Below, in pieces: positions 17,551 to 25,813 of a stretch of 34,305 nucleotides of DNA. The DNA is from Pseudomonas sp. GD03858. GTDB lineage: Bacteria > Pseudomonadota > Gammaproteobacteria > Pseudomonadales > Pseudomonadaceae. Numbering within the stretch: the first letter of the stretch is position 1; every line of letters starts with the position of its first letter. Location of the stretch: the NCBI RefSeq assembly GCF_029840925.1, contig NZ_JAOCDM010000048.1:1-34305 (forward strand), written 5' to 3'. The position numbers were made by a program, and so were the translations under genes. The notes below the pieces were generated by a model. That model searched no databases. It worked only from the letters and a program-made list of their open reading frames with translations, and was not told the origin of the DNA.

Positions 17551-19314
17551 ATGAGAACAATGGAAATGGATTTCGCACTCGACCTGCCCGAGCGGCAGGT
17601 TGTCGCGCCTTGCGCACACCCATCTTTCGTCAGCCTGCTACGCCAGCGTGCCGAACAGACGCCTGACCGGCTTGCCATGACCTTTGGTGATGGCCAGACA
17701 CTGTCGGCCAGCCTCACCTACCAAGACCTTGATTGCGCTGCGCGAGCCCTTGCCAGTCGGCTTCAGAGCATGGCGGTGGTAGGCAAGCGAGCCGTGATCC
17801 TGATGCAGCCCAGCGCGCAGTATGTGGTGGCGATCCTCGGTTGCTGGTACGCGCGACTGACGGCGGTGCCGGTTTATTCACCGAAGGTCAACGCTTCCTA
17901 CGAGCGTGTCCGACTGGTGCTCGAGGACGCGGGCGCCGAGGTGATCCTGTCGACACAGTCGGTCATCGATGGGTTGCAGCAAGGGGAGTGGCCGGCGTTA
18001 CACAATGGCTCGGTACAGGTGCTGGCGGTCGATGGCGTTGATCTGCAGTCCCCTGGGCCGTGGGTAATGCCGAACATCGAGCCGCAGACCTTGGCCGTGT
18101 TGCAGTACACCTCGGGTTCCACCGGCAAGCCCAAAGGCGTGCGCCTGCAACACCGGCATCTGCTGAAAAACTCTGAGATGATCCAGCGCGCCATGGCTAG
18201 CAGCGAGCATGATGTCGGCGTGGCTTGGCTCCCGCCGTATCATGACATGGGGCTGATCGGCAGCTTGTTGCAGCCCTTGTACTGCGGGTTTCCCGTCCAC
18301 TTGATCGCGCCCGCGACATTTCTCCAGCGCCCGCATCGCTGGCTGGAGATGATTTCCCGGCTCAAGGCCACTGTCAGTGCGGCCCCAAACTTCGCCTACG
18401 ATCTGTGCGCGAGGCGCCTGCGGCCAGAGCAGTTGGCCGCGCTTGACCTCTCCAGCTGGCGGCTGGCCGCCAATGGGGCCGAGCCAATTCGTGCCGAAAC
18501 CCTTGACGCCTTTGCTGCCGCCTTCGCGCCGGCCGGCTTTTCACCAACGGCTTTCCAGCCATGCTATGGCATGGCTGAAACCACGCTGCTGGTATCCGCC
18601 AGCGATCCCCATGGCTCACGCCGGGAGCTTCTGGCCGATCCGCAAGCCCTCAAGCAGGGACTGTTGCGAGGCACCGGGAACGACGGCGTGCGTCTGGTGA
18701 GCAGTGGTCGTCCTGATCGTGACGCACAGGTGCGAATTGTCGATCCCCAACGCCATGTACCGTTGGCCGATGGGCAGGTCGGTGAAATCTGGATTGCGGG
18801 CCCGATGGTCGCCGATGGTTACTGGAACAACCCCGAAGCGACGCGCGAGACCTTCCTCGCCGGTCTCTCAGGCAGTCAGGAAATGTGGTTGCGAACCGGT
18901 GACCTGGGGGCGCTGCATGACGCTGAGTTGTATGTGACCGGTCGGATCAAGGACCTGATCATCATCCGTGGACACAACCACTACCCTACCGATATCGAGT
19001 CGACCGTCATGCTGGTGCATCCGGCCATCAAGGCTCATGGCGTAGCGGCTTATGCCTATGAGGACAGCGGTGAGGAAGCGCTGGGTCTGGTGGTGGAGGT
19101 CGAGCGGGGCGCCAGGGGACTGGATCTGGTGCGTCTGCGCGAGGACATCGTGCAGCGCGTTTCCCAGGTGCATCAGCTCAAGGTCTCGGCGTTGCTGCTG
19201 ACGGCGCCAAACAGGATCGCTCGAACTTCCAGCGGCAAGATTCAGCGTGGCGAGACGCGTGACAGGGTACTTGCCGGGGCGATTGCCGTCTTGGAACAGG
19301 AGGGCAGCCGATGA
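17551..19314 (+). CDS. Fatty-acyl-AMP ligase (FAAL)
   Basis: This 587-residue adenylate-forming enzyme should activate a fatty acid as acyl-AMP and pass it to a carrier protein rather than to CoA. Motifs in order: LTYQDLDCAARALASRL; the P-loop YTSGSTGKPKGV (about 187-198); the FAAL-typical WLPPYHDMGLIGSLLQPLY and APNFAYDLC; YGMAETTLLVSA; the ATP-ribose aspartate in WLRTGDLG; and the C-terminal catalytic lysine in RTSSGKIQR. The next but one gene is a free carrier protein, the expected acceptor. ATGs at 17551, 17560 and 17566 are all possible. The second has GAGA 6 nt upstream. The stop overlaps the next start (ATGA). Confidence 0.92.
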   Translation: MRTMEMDFALDLPERQVVAPCAHPSFVSLLRQRAEQTPDRLAMTFGDGQTLSASLTYQDLDCAARALASRLQSMAVVGKRAVILMQPSAQYVVAILGCWYARLTAVPVYSPKVNASYERVRLVLEDAGAEVILSTQSVIDGLQQGEWPALHNGSVQVLAVDGVDLQSPGPWVMPNIEPQTLAVLQYTSGSTGKPKGVRLQHRHLLKNSEMIQRAMASSEHDVGVAWLPPYHDMGLIGSLLQPLYCGFPVHLIAPATFLQRPHRWLEMISRLKATVSAAPNFAYDLCARRLRPEQLAALDLSSWRLAANGAEPIRAETLDAFAAAFAPAGFSPTAFQPCYGMAETTLLVSASDPHGSRRELLADPQALKQGLLRGTGNDGVRLVSSGRPDRDAQVRIVDPQRHVPLADGQVGEIWIAGPMVADGYWNNPEATRETFLAGLSGSQEMWLRTGDLGALHDAELYVTGRIKDLIIIRGHNHYPTDIESTVMLVHPAIKAHGVAAYAYEDSGEEALGLVVEVERGARGLDLVRLREDIVQRVSQVHQLKVSALLLTAPNRIARTSSGKIQRGETRDRVLAGAIAVLEQEGSR

Positions 19315-21113
19315 TCCTACCCCAGTACCTCAAGGCATTGGAAATGGAACAACGCCTGGGCGATCCTGAGCGTGCTGACAACCTGCTGTCCTTTGCCCGG
19401 GCGCTGCAATTGGACGAGGAGGATGCCTTCCCCGAGGCTCAAGTCAGTGCCTTGAACGCCATGGGCATGCCCAATTGCTATGTGCCGCGAGCGTTGGGTG
19501 GCGAGTTCACTGATTGTGAGGGCTTCGTCGCGCTCGGCCGCGTATTGGCGCGGCGCAACATGTCGGTGGCGGTCGCCTATAGCACCATGCTCTGGAGCAC
19601 GCTGAGCTGGTTGGGTGGCAACGATCGACAGAAGCGCGACGTTGCCGACTGGATCATGCACAACGCCAGCTTTCCTTGCCTGGCGTACTCGGAGTCCGAG
19701 CATGGCGCCGATCTGGTGTCCAATCGCCTGACAGCGACTCGCAACAGCGACGGTAGCTATACCTTGCGTGGTGAAAAATGGCCGATCAACCGGGCGATCC
19801 GTTCTGACTTCCTGGTATTGCTGGCGCGCACGGACGAGCGCAACAACCTGCGAAACCATTCGTTGTTCATCATCAAGAAGGATCAACTCGACAGTCGCCG
19901 CTATTACTACCTGCCACGTGTCAAGACCCACGGCCTGAAAGGTTGTGACATCAGCGGCATCGGTTTTCGCGACTGCGTGGTGCCCGCTGATTGCCTGGTC
20001 GGCGAGGTCGGCCATGGACTGGAGCTGGCACTCAAGTGATTCCAGATCACGCGTACCTTCTGCACGTCGCTCAGTCTGGGTGTCGGTGACACCGCCCTCA
20101 GGCTGGTCGCCGACTATGCCAGCCGACGCACGCTGTACGGCACGGCTATCGGCAACCTGCCGCACACCCGTGATGTGATGGCCAATAGTTACTTGTCGCT
20201 GCTGATGGCGGAGTGCGTGTCAATTGTTTCGGCACGAGGTTTGCACATCTGCCCGCAGGTTTATTCGTCATGGTCGTCGATCGCCAAGGTGCAGGTCTGT
20301 CACCTGATCGATTACGCCAATGCGCAACTGGCGAGTGTCCTTGGCGCGCGCTTCTACATGCGCGACCAGCAGGGCGTTGGCGTGTTTCAGAAGTTCTTCC
20401 GCGATGGGGCGGTGGTGTCGATCTTCGATGGCAGCAGTCATGTCTGTCTCGACAGTTTGGCGAGCCTGCTGGAAAGCCTGGTGCGTCCGGGCGAGCAAGC
20501 CGAGGCCAGCCGGTGCATGGAGCTGCTCTTCGATCTGCGCGCGCCGTTGCCGGCGCTCGATCATGGGCGGGTGACATTGTTCTCCCGCGAAGGCGACCCA
20601 CTGATCGGTCAATTGCCGCACCTGCTGCAACACCTGGAGGGACTACCGGCTGATCAGCACACACCGCCACCGCTGCTGCAGCGGTTGCAGGAGGCTGGCC
20701 GGAACTTTCTCGTGCAGGCCATGCAACTCAAGGAGCAGATATCCAGCAAGAGCGGCCCACGCGGAGCACGCAACAGCGCCCATCGCTTCGCATTGGCCGA
20801 GCGCTATTGCGCGATCTACTCCGTCGCTGCGTGCCTGGGTGTCTGGTTGTACAGCCGCGACGTGCTGACTGCGGAGCATCGTGGTGGCCACTGGCTGTTG
20901 GCGGTACTCGAGCGAGGCTTGCAGTCGCACTTTCATGCCGGAGGCCTATGCGCCGAACGGGTCGAGCAGCTTTACGAAGCGATGACCGCCCAACGTTGCG
21001 CCAGCCAGATGTTCTCGCTGCTGGCCTGGCCGCTGGCGGCACAGGGCCTGGCCGAAAACGTGGACGAAACAATGGACGAAGAGGAAATGGACAATGCCAA
21101 CAGCGCTGCGTGA
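19311..21113 (+). pseudogene. Acyl-CoA dehydrogenase-like protein, interrupted by in-frame TGA
   Basis: One continuous frame of 600 codons encodes an acyl-CoA-dehydrogenase-family flavoprotein, but codon 243 (20037-20039) is TGA. Before it are the N-terminal and middle domains (YVPRALGGEF, YSTMLWSTLSW, CLAYSESEHGADLVSN, GEKWPIN). Directly after it the same frame continues with the C-terminal helical domain (FQITRT, LGVGDTALRLV, RRTLYG, HTRDVMANSYL) and about 180 extra residues. With no frameshift, a single base change is the simplest cause. Internal restarts such as GTG 20175 lack a ribosome site and omit conserved residues. If whole, it would desaturate the carrier-bound acyl chain. It overlaps the ACP gene by 20 bp. 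A sequencing error or read-through cannot be excluded. Confidence 0.85.
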
Positions 21114-21366
21114 TCTTGCTTTCTACCGTGACAAACTCAAGTCGATGATCGAGCCCGAACTGCGCTTGCCTGCGGGTTCGCTGGATTGCGATCGCAATCT
21201 GTCGGAGTACGGTCTGGACTCGATCGTTGCCCTGACGATTGCCGGCGACCTCGAGGATCAGTTGCGTATCCAGTTGCCGCCGACACTGCTCTGGGATTAT
21301 CCGACGGTCGATGACCTGGCCGGCTATCTGTGCCGCACGGTCGATCAGGTTGGGGCGTCGGCATGA
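21094..21366 (+). CDS. Stand-alone acyl carrier protein
   Basis: A 90-residue carrier protein with the phosphopantetheine site GLDSIVALT (Ser43) and the family helix pattern (LSEYGLDSIVALTIAGDLED, then LLWDYPTVDDLAGYL). It is the likely acceptor of the acyl group activated by the FAAL, the substrate carrier of the dehydrogenase, and the donor to the NRPS condensation domain. The ATG at 21094 has GAGGAA upstream inside the dehydrogenase gene. The stop overlaps the NRPS start (ATGA). No phosphopantetheinyl transferase is encoded nearby, so a host enzyme must modify it. Confidence 0.94.
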   Translation: MPTALRDLAFYRDKLKSMIEPELRLPAGSLDCDRNLSEYGLDSIVALTIAGDLEDQLRIQLPPTLLWDYPTVDDLAGYLCRTVDQVGASA

Positions 21367-24300
21367 CCGAGCGTACCGATAGCGCAGATGGGCAGCTGTC
21401 CTGGCCATTGGCCGACGAACAGGCTGGGCTGTGGTTCATGCAGCAGAGCCAGCCAAGACTGGGCGCTTTCAATCTGCTGTTCAGCCTGAAGGTGCGCAAC
21501 CAACAGGCGTCCTGGCCAGATTTCCAGGCCTTGCTGGCAGAGCTGGCGAATGATTACCCAGTGCTGCGCTCGTGCTTCGAACAGAGGCAGGCTGGTATCA
21601 CCCAGGTGGTCCGGGACTCGATGCGTTTCGACATTCGCCACGGCGATGCATTCGGGCTGGATGACGCGGCGCTGCGCGAGCGCGCACGCCAGGACGCCCG
21701 GTTGCCCTTCGATCTGCGCGAGCCGCCGTTGTGGCGTTTGCATGTCTACCGTTGCGACGGTGACAGTTGGCTGGTGATGTTCGTTGTCCACCATATCCTG
21801 CTCGACTTCTGGTCGCTGGGGCTGTTGCTCAAGGACGTCTTTGCGCGCCTGGGACGGCAGGCGCGTACCCTGGACGCGCAGGCTGGTATCGACTTTGCCG
21901 AGTATGCCGGGCAAGTGCTCGAACCCTCGCGTCTGAGCGCGTTGGAGGCCTACTGGGCACAGCGTTTCGCCACCGCGCCGGCCTTGCACGAGATTCCGCT
22001 GGATAGACCGCGTCCCTCGCAGCGCTCATTCGCGGGGGCCAGCGAAACGTTCATGTTCGACCGTGCCAGCAGCGCAGGTATCACCAGGCTCGCGCGCGAG
22101 CACCACGCCACACCCTTCATGGTGATGCTGGCGGCCTACAGTGCGTTCCTGGGGCATTGGTCAGGGCAGGAGCAGGTGGTCATCAGTACTCCCGTGGCCA
22201 ACCGTATGGCACGGCGCTGGCGAGACACCCTCGGGCAGTTCGTCAATACCTTGTGTCTGCCCGTGGCGATCGATCCTCGTTGCAGTTTCCTTGCGCTGCT
22301 GGCTCAGGTGCGCGAGCACGTGATTGGCGCGCTGCGTCATCAGGACATGCCGCTGCACAAACTGGTGGAGACACTGGCACCCTCCCGTGACGGAAGTTAC
22401 GCCGCCTTGGCTCAGTTGGGTTTTTCCTGGGAGCGTTTGCCAGTCCTGGCTGACTTCGAGCAATTCTATGCGTCTTCTGCGGCGAGCAAGGGAGGCGTGC
22501 AGACGACGGACTCTCCATTGGCACAGTGGCAACTGAGCGCGTTTCCGGTTCCCCAGCAGGAGGGGCAGCTAGACCTGCAGTTGGAAATGGGGGCGCTGGT
22601 CGATGAATGTTTCGAGGCTGTCTTCAAGTACGACAGCCAGTTGTTCGCGGCACAGAGTATCAGGCGCTTGCGCGATGGCCTGCGGGCCTTCGTGGCAAGG
22701 CTGGTGGAAAATCCGGGGCTGAGCATTGCCCAGCTGTTGCAGCCGCGCGCCGACCAGCTCGAGGACTGGCGGGCTCTGGGCATGGGCGTGACCGACGCGG
22801 CGGTGCAGCCTGGCCCGCTCGAGTGCCTGTCTCGATGGGCCGAACAACACCCTGAGCACTTGGCGGTCAGCGATACGTATACCCGTCTTGGCTATGCCGA
22901 TCTTTGTCAGCGCAGCGAGCATCTGGCCAGGCATCTGCAGGCCCTGGGCGTGGGCTCAGGGGATCGGGTCGGTTTTCGCTTGAACCGCGGGGCTCAACTG
23001 GTGCCGGTGATCCTGGCGATCTGGCGCCTGGGCGCAGCCTATGTGCCGCTCGACCCACAGTTCCCCGAAGAGCGTCTGGCCTATATGGCTGAGGACGCAG
23101 GTGTACGTCTGATCATCTGCGATCCTGGCGTCGAAGCGCTTGGTGCCTGTGCGCCCTGGATCAGCCTCGACCGCTTCGACGCGACTGCGCCGGCGGGTGA
23201 TCTGCCGCCGCTCGGGGCCGCTTCGGGGACCGCCTACATCCTCTATACGTCGGGCTCGACCGGCAAGCCCAAAGGCGTCCAGGTAGGCCATGCAGCGTTG
23301 CTCAACTTCCTGCTGGGCATGCAGGGGTTGTTTGCCCTGGAACCTGGCCACTGCCTGCTTGCGGTGACCACGCCATCGTTCGATATCTCCTTGCTCGAAC
23401 TGTTCTTGCCGCTGCTTGCGGGTGCTTCGGTGCACGTTGCCAGCCAGCAACAGGTGCGGGACGGCGCCTTGTTGGCCAGTGCTATCGAGACGCATGCGAT
23501 CACCCATCTGCAAGCCACGCCCGCGACCTGGCAGATGCTGCTGGACCAGGCTGAGAAGTCCAGGCTGCTGGGGGTCACGGCACTGTGCGGCGGCGATGTG
23601 CTACCTGAGGCGTTGGCCGATCGCCTGCTGGCAAGTTGCGCGGCGTGTTGGAACCTGTATGGGCCGACCGAGACCACGGTCTGGTCGTCTGCCGCACGGC
23701 TGCGCCCAGGCCATCCGCCGACCATTGGCAGGGCGATTCGCAACACCGAACTGATGGTGGTGGACGAACACGGCGTTGCGCTCCCTCCGGGAATGGCCGG
23801 CGAGCTGTGGATCAGTGGCGCCGGATTGGCGCAAGGCTATTGGGGGCGCCCGGATCTCACGGCTGAGCGTTTCATCGAGCAGGGCCCCTTCGGCTTGCGT
23901 TGGTACCGGACCGGCGACCGGGTACGCTGGAACCCGCAGGGTGAACTGGAGCACCTCGGGCGCCTGGATTTTCAGGTCAAGCTGCGTGGTTATCGTATCG
24001 AGCTTGGCGAGGTCGAGGCCGCTTTGAGCGCCTGTGCGGGGATCGCACAGGCGGCGGTATGCCTGAAAGACACCCCGCAGGGACCGGCACTGGTGGCTTA
24101 TCTGGTCGCACAGCCAGGCCACGAACCACGGGTGGAGGATCTTAGGCAATCACTCAAGCGGATGCTCGCTGCCTACATGGTGCCTGGTCACTATGTCTAT
24201 CTCGAGCGCCTGCCGATGACTGCCAATGGCAAGGTCGATCGCCAGCGCATGCCTGCGCCGATCCTCGATCAGTCGCTCACGCCCTTGCTGGCGCCGCGTG

Positions 24301-25355
24301 ATGAGCTGGAGCGGCAACTGGCGGCCTTGTTCTGCCAGACCTTGCGTCACCACGCGATCAGCATCGATGACGATTTCTTCGCGCTGGGCGGGCATTCCTT
24401 GCTGGCGGTGGAACTGATCAACCTGATCAACCGCAATCAACAGGCTGAGCTGACCGTCGGCGATCTGCTGAGCTACCCGACGGTGGCTGAGATGGCCGCG
24501 CGTCTGCGTGAAGAGCGGCCGCTGCTGGAGAGCAACCTGGTCACGCTGCGCAGAGGCGCGGGCCGGCCGATCTGGTTGTTCCACCCGATTGGCGGCAACG
24601 TGGTCAGTTATCGCGAGTTGAGCCGTCACCTGCAGACCCCTAGGCCGGTCATTGCCGTGCAGTCTCCTGGGCTGGGGGCCGATGGCGAGGCCGAGGTCAC
24701 CATCGAAGCCATGGCCACTCGCTACATTGCCCAGCTGCGCGGGGGCCAGCCGACGGGGCCGTATCTGCTCGGCGGCTGGTGCTTCGGCGGCGCGATCGCC
24801 TATGAGGTTTCCCGTCAGTTGACGGCGGCTGGCGAGACGGTGGAGGGCGTGTTCCTGATCGACACGCGCGCGCCGGTCCTCGCCAATATGCCTGCTGATG
24901 CCGACGATGCCACGCTCATGAGCTGGTTTGCCCGGGACCTGGCCGCGCCGCACGGCGTACGCCTGTATATCGACCCTGCCGAGCTACGGGCGCACCCGAC
25001 CGAGACAGCCTTCACTTATCTGCTGGAGCGCGCCCGACGCGCCGGGGCGCTGAGCCCCGAGGCCGATGCCGAGCAACTGGCGCGGTTGTTCGAAACCTAC
25101 CTGGCCAACGGCATTGCCTTGCAGTTGTACCTACCACCTGCCAGTCAGGGGCGTTTCCTGCTGCTGCTGGCCCAGGACGAGGTCGAGGATTTCGGTCGGT
25201 ACCTGGGGTGGGAGCCACTGCTGGGCGACGGCTTGTATGCGGTGGCGTTGCCCGGTGATCACAACAGCATCATGTATGCCCCCCAGGTCCAGGCCGTGGC
25301 GGAGCATGTCAACCAGTACTTCAATCTTTCCCTGCGCGTGGAGCACCTCGCATGA
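21363..25355 (+). CDS. One-module NRPS, C-A-PCP-TE, probably glycine-specific with a Cys thioesterase
   Basis: The 1330-residue synthetase has four domains. Condensation (about 10-440) carries HHILLDFW (His143, His144, Asp148), with Phe where the usual motif has Gly. Adenylation (about 480-960) has YILYTSGSTGKPKGV near 625, FDISLLELF, NLYGPTETTVW, WYRTGDR and the catalytic lysine in MTANGKVDR. Reading its pocket by eye gives D-I-L-Q-L-G-L-V-W-K, which resembles glycine codes. The PCP has GGHSL with Ser1012. The thioesterase (about 1050-1325) has the nucleophile motif GWCFGG with Cys1140 instead of Ser, Asp1167 (LIDTR) and His1300 (GDHNS). The ATG at 21363 overlaps the ACP stop. It probably joins the carrier-bound acyl chain to one amino acid and releases it. 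Confidence 0.93.
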   Translation: MTERTDSADGQLSWPLADEQAGLWFMQQSQPRLGAFNLLFSLKVRNQQASWPDFQALLAELANDYPVLRSCFEQRQAGITQVVRDSMRFDIRHGDAFGLDDAALRERARQDARLPFDLREPPLWRLHVYRCDGDSWLVMFVVHHILLDFWSLGLLLKDVFARLGRQARTLDAQAGIDFAEYAGQVLEPSRLSALEAYWAQRFATAPALHEIPLDRPRPSQRSFAGASETFMFDRASSAGITRLAREHHATPFMVMLAAYSAFLGHWSGQEQVVISTPVANRMARRWRDTLGQFVNTLCLPVAIDPRCSFLALLAQVREHVIGALRHQDMPLHKLVETLAPSRDGSYAALAQLGFSWERLPVLADFEQFYASSAASKGGVQTTDSPLAQWQLSAFPVPQQEGQLDLQLEMGALVDECFEAVFKYDSQLFAAQSIRRLRDGLRAFVARLVENPGLSIAQLLQPRADQLEDWRALGMGVTDAAVQPGPLECLSRWAEQHPEHLAVSDTYTRLGYADLCQRSEHLARHLQALGVGSGDRVGFRLNRGAQLVPVILAIWRLGAAYVPLDPQFPEERLAYMAEDAGVRLIICDPGVEALGACAPWISLDRFDATAPAGDLPPLGAASGTAYILYTSGSTGKPKGVQVGHAALLNFLLGMQGLFALEPGHCLLAVTTPSFDISLLELFLPLLAGASVHVASQQQVRDGALLASAIETHAITHLQATPATWQMLLDQAEKSRLLGVTALCGGDVLPEALADRLLASCAACWNLYGPTETTVWSSAARLRPGHPPTIGRAIRNTELMVVDEHGVALPPGMAGELWISGAGLAQGYWGRPDLTAERFIEQGPFGLRWYRTGDRVRWNPQGELEHLGRLDFQVKLRGYRIELGEVEAALSACAGIAQAAVCLKDTPQGPALVAYLVAQPGHEPRVEDLRQSLKRMLAAYMVPGHYVYLERLPMTANGKVDRQRMPAPILDQSLTPLLAPRDELERQLAALFCQTLRHHAISIDDDFFALGGHSLLAVELINLINRNQQAELTVGDLLSYPTVAEMAARLREERPLLESNLVTLRRGAGRPIWLFHPIGGNVVSYRELSRHLQTPRPVIAVQSPGLGADGEAEVTIEAMATRYIAQLRGGQPTGPYLLGGWCFGGAIAYEVSRQLTAAGETVEGVFLIDTRAPVLANMPADADDATLMSWFARDLAAPHGVRLYIDPAELRAHPTETAFTYLLERARRAGALSPEADAEQLARLFETYLANGIALQLYLPPASQGRFLLLLAQDEVEDFGRYLGWEPLLGDGLYAVALPGDHNSIMYAPQVQAVAEHVNQYFNLSLRVEHLA

Positions 25356-25813
25356 TCCGTGCCGAATATTCCTGCCTGCTTCCTGTAGACCCGCAACCGC
25401 TGTTCGCCTACATCAGCGATCCTTCCAACGACGTGCACTGGCAAGGGTCTTGCGTCGAGGCCCAGCTGGCGAGCAGCCCTGCCACACTGGGTACCGAGTA
25501 CAGCATCGTGTTCAGTTTCCTGGGGCGTCGGATGAACTTTCGTTGCCTTATCACCACCTTTGAGCCGCCGTACACCTTCGCCTTCAAGGTGCTCGAGGGC
25601 TCCTTCCTGTATGAGGGCCGCTACCGCTTCAGCGCCGAAGCGCAAGGTACGCGCCTCGACTGGCAGTTCGATGTCGAGCCGGGACGATTCTTCGGCATTC
25701 TGCCGGTCTCGCTGCTACGCAAGGTACTGATCTCTCAGATCGAGAAGGACTTCATTCGCGTCGGCCAACTGGTCGCCATGCAATCGCCTGCCAAGGAATG
25801 GGCACATGACTGA
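25352..25813 (+). CDS. SRPBCC / polyketide-cyclase-like protein
   Basis: A 153-residue soluble protein with the SRPBCC (START-like) pattern: an N-terminal strand (AEYSCLLPVDPQPLFAYISD), DPSNDVHWQGSCVEAQL, a central sheet (FKVLEGSFLYEGRYRF) and a long C-terminal helix (LLRKVLISQIEKDFIRVGQL). The fold forms a hydrophobic pocket and is used by polyketide cyclases and lipid-binding proteins. Its place between the NRPS and the exporter suggests cyclisation, or binding of the lipopeptide product. Both ends overlap the neighbouring genes. No catalytic residue can be named. Confidence 0.8.
   Translation: MIRAEYSCLLPVDPQPLFAYISDPSNDVHWQGSCVEAQLASSPATLGTEYSIVFSFLGRRMNFRCLITTFEPPYTFAFKVLEGSFLYEGRYRFSAEAQGTRLDWQFDVEPGRFFGILPVSLLRKVLISQIEKDFIRVGQLVAMQSPAKEWAHD

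Noticed and set aside
20037..20039. Selenocysteine at the TGA
   Set aside because: Acyl-CoA dehydrogenases are not selenoproteins, no obvious hairpin follows, and the position is not catalytic.
20175..21113. Separate 312-residue protein from an internal GTG after the TGA
   Set aside because: It is in the same frame as the upstream part of the dehydrogenase, has no ribosome site, and omits 45 conserved codons after the stop. Better read as the 3' part of an interrupted gene.
21330..21362. Upstream extension of the NRPS start
   Set aside because: The extra 11 codons lie inside the ACP gene. The ATG at 21363 overlapping the ACP stop matches the coupling pattern of the operon.
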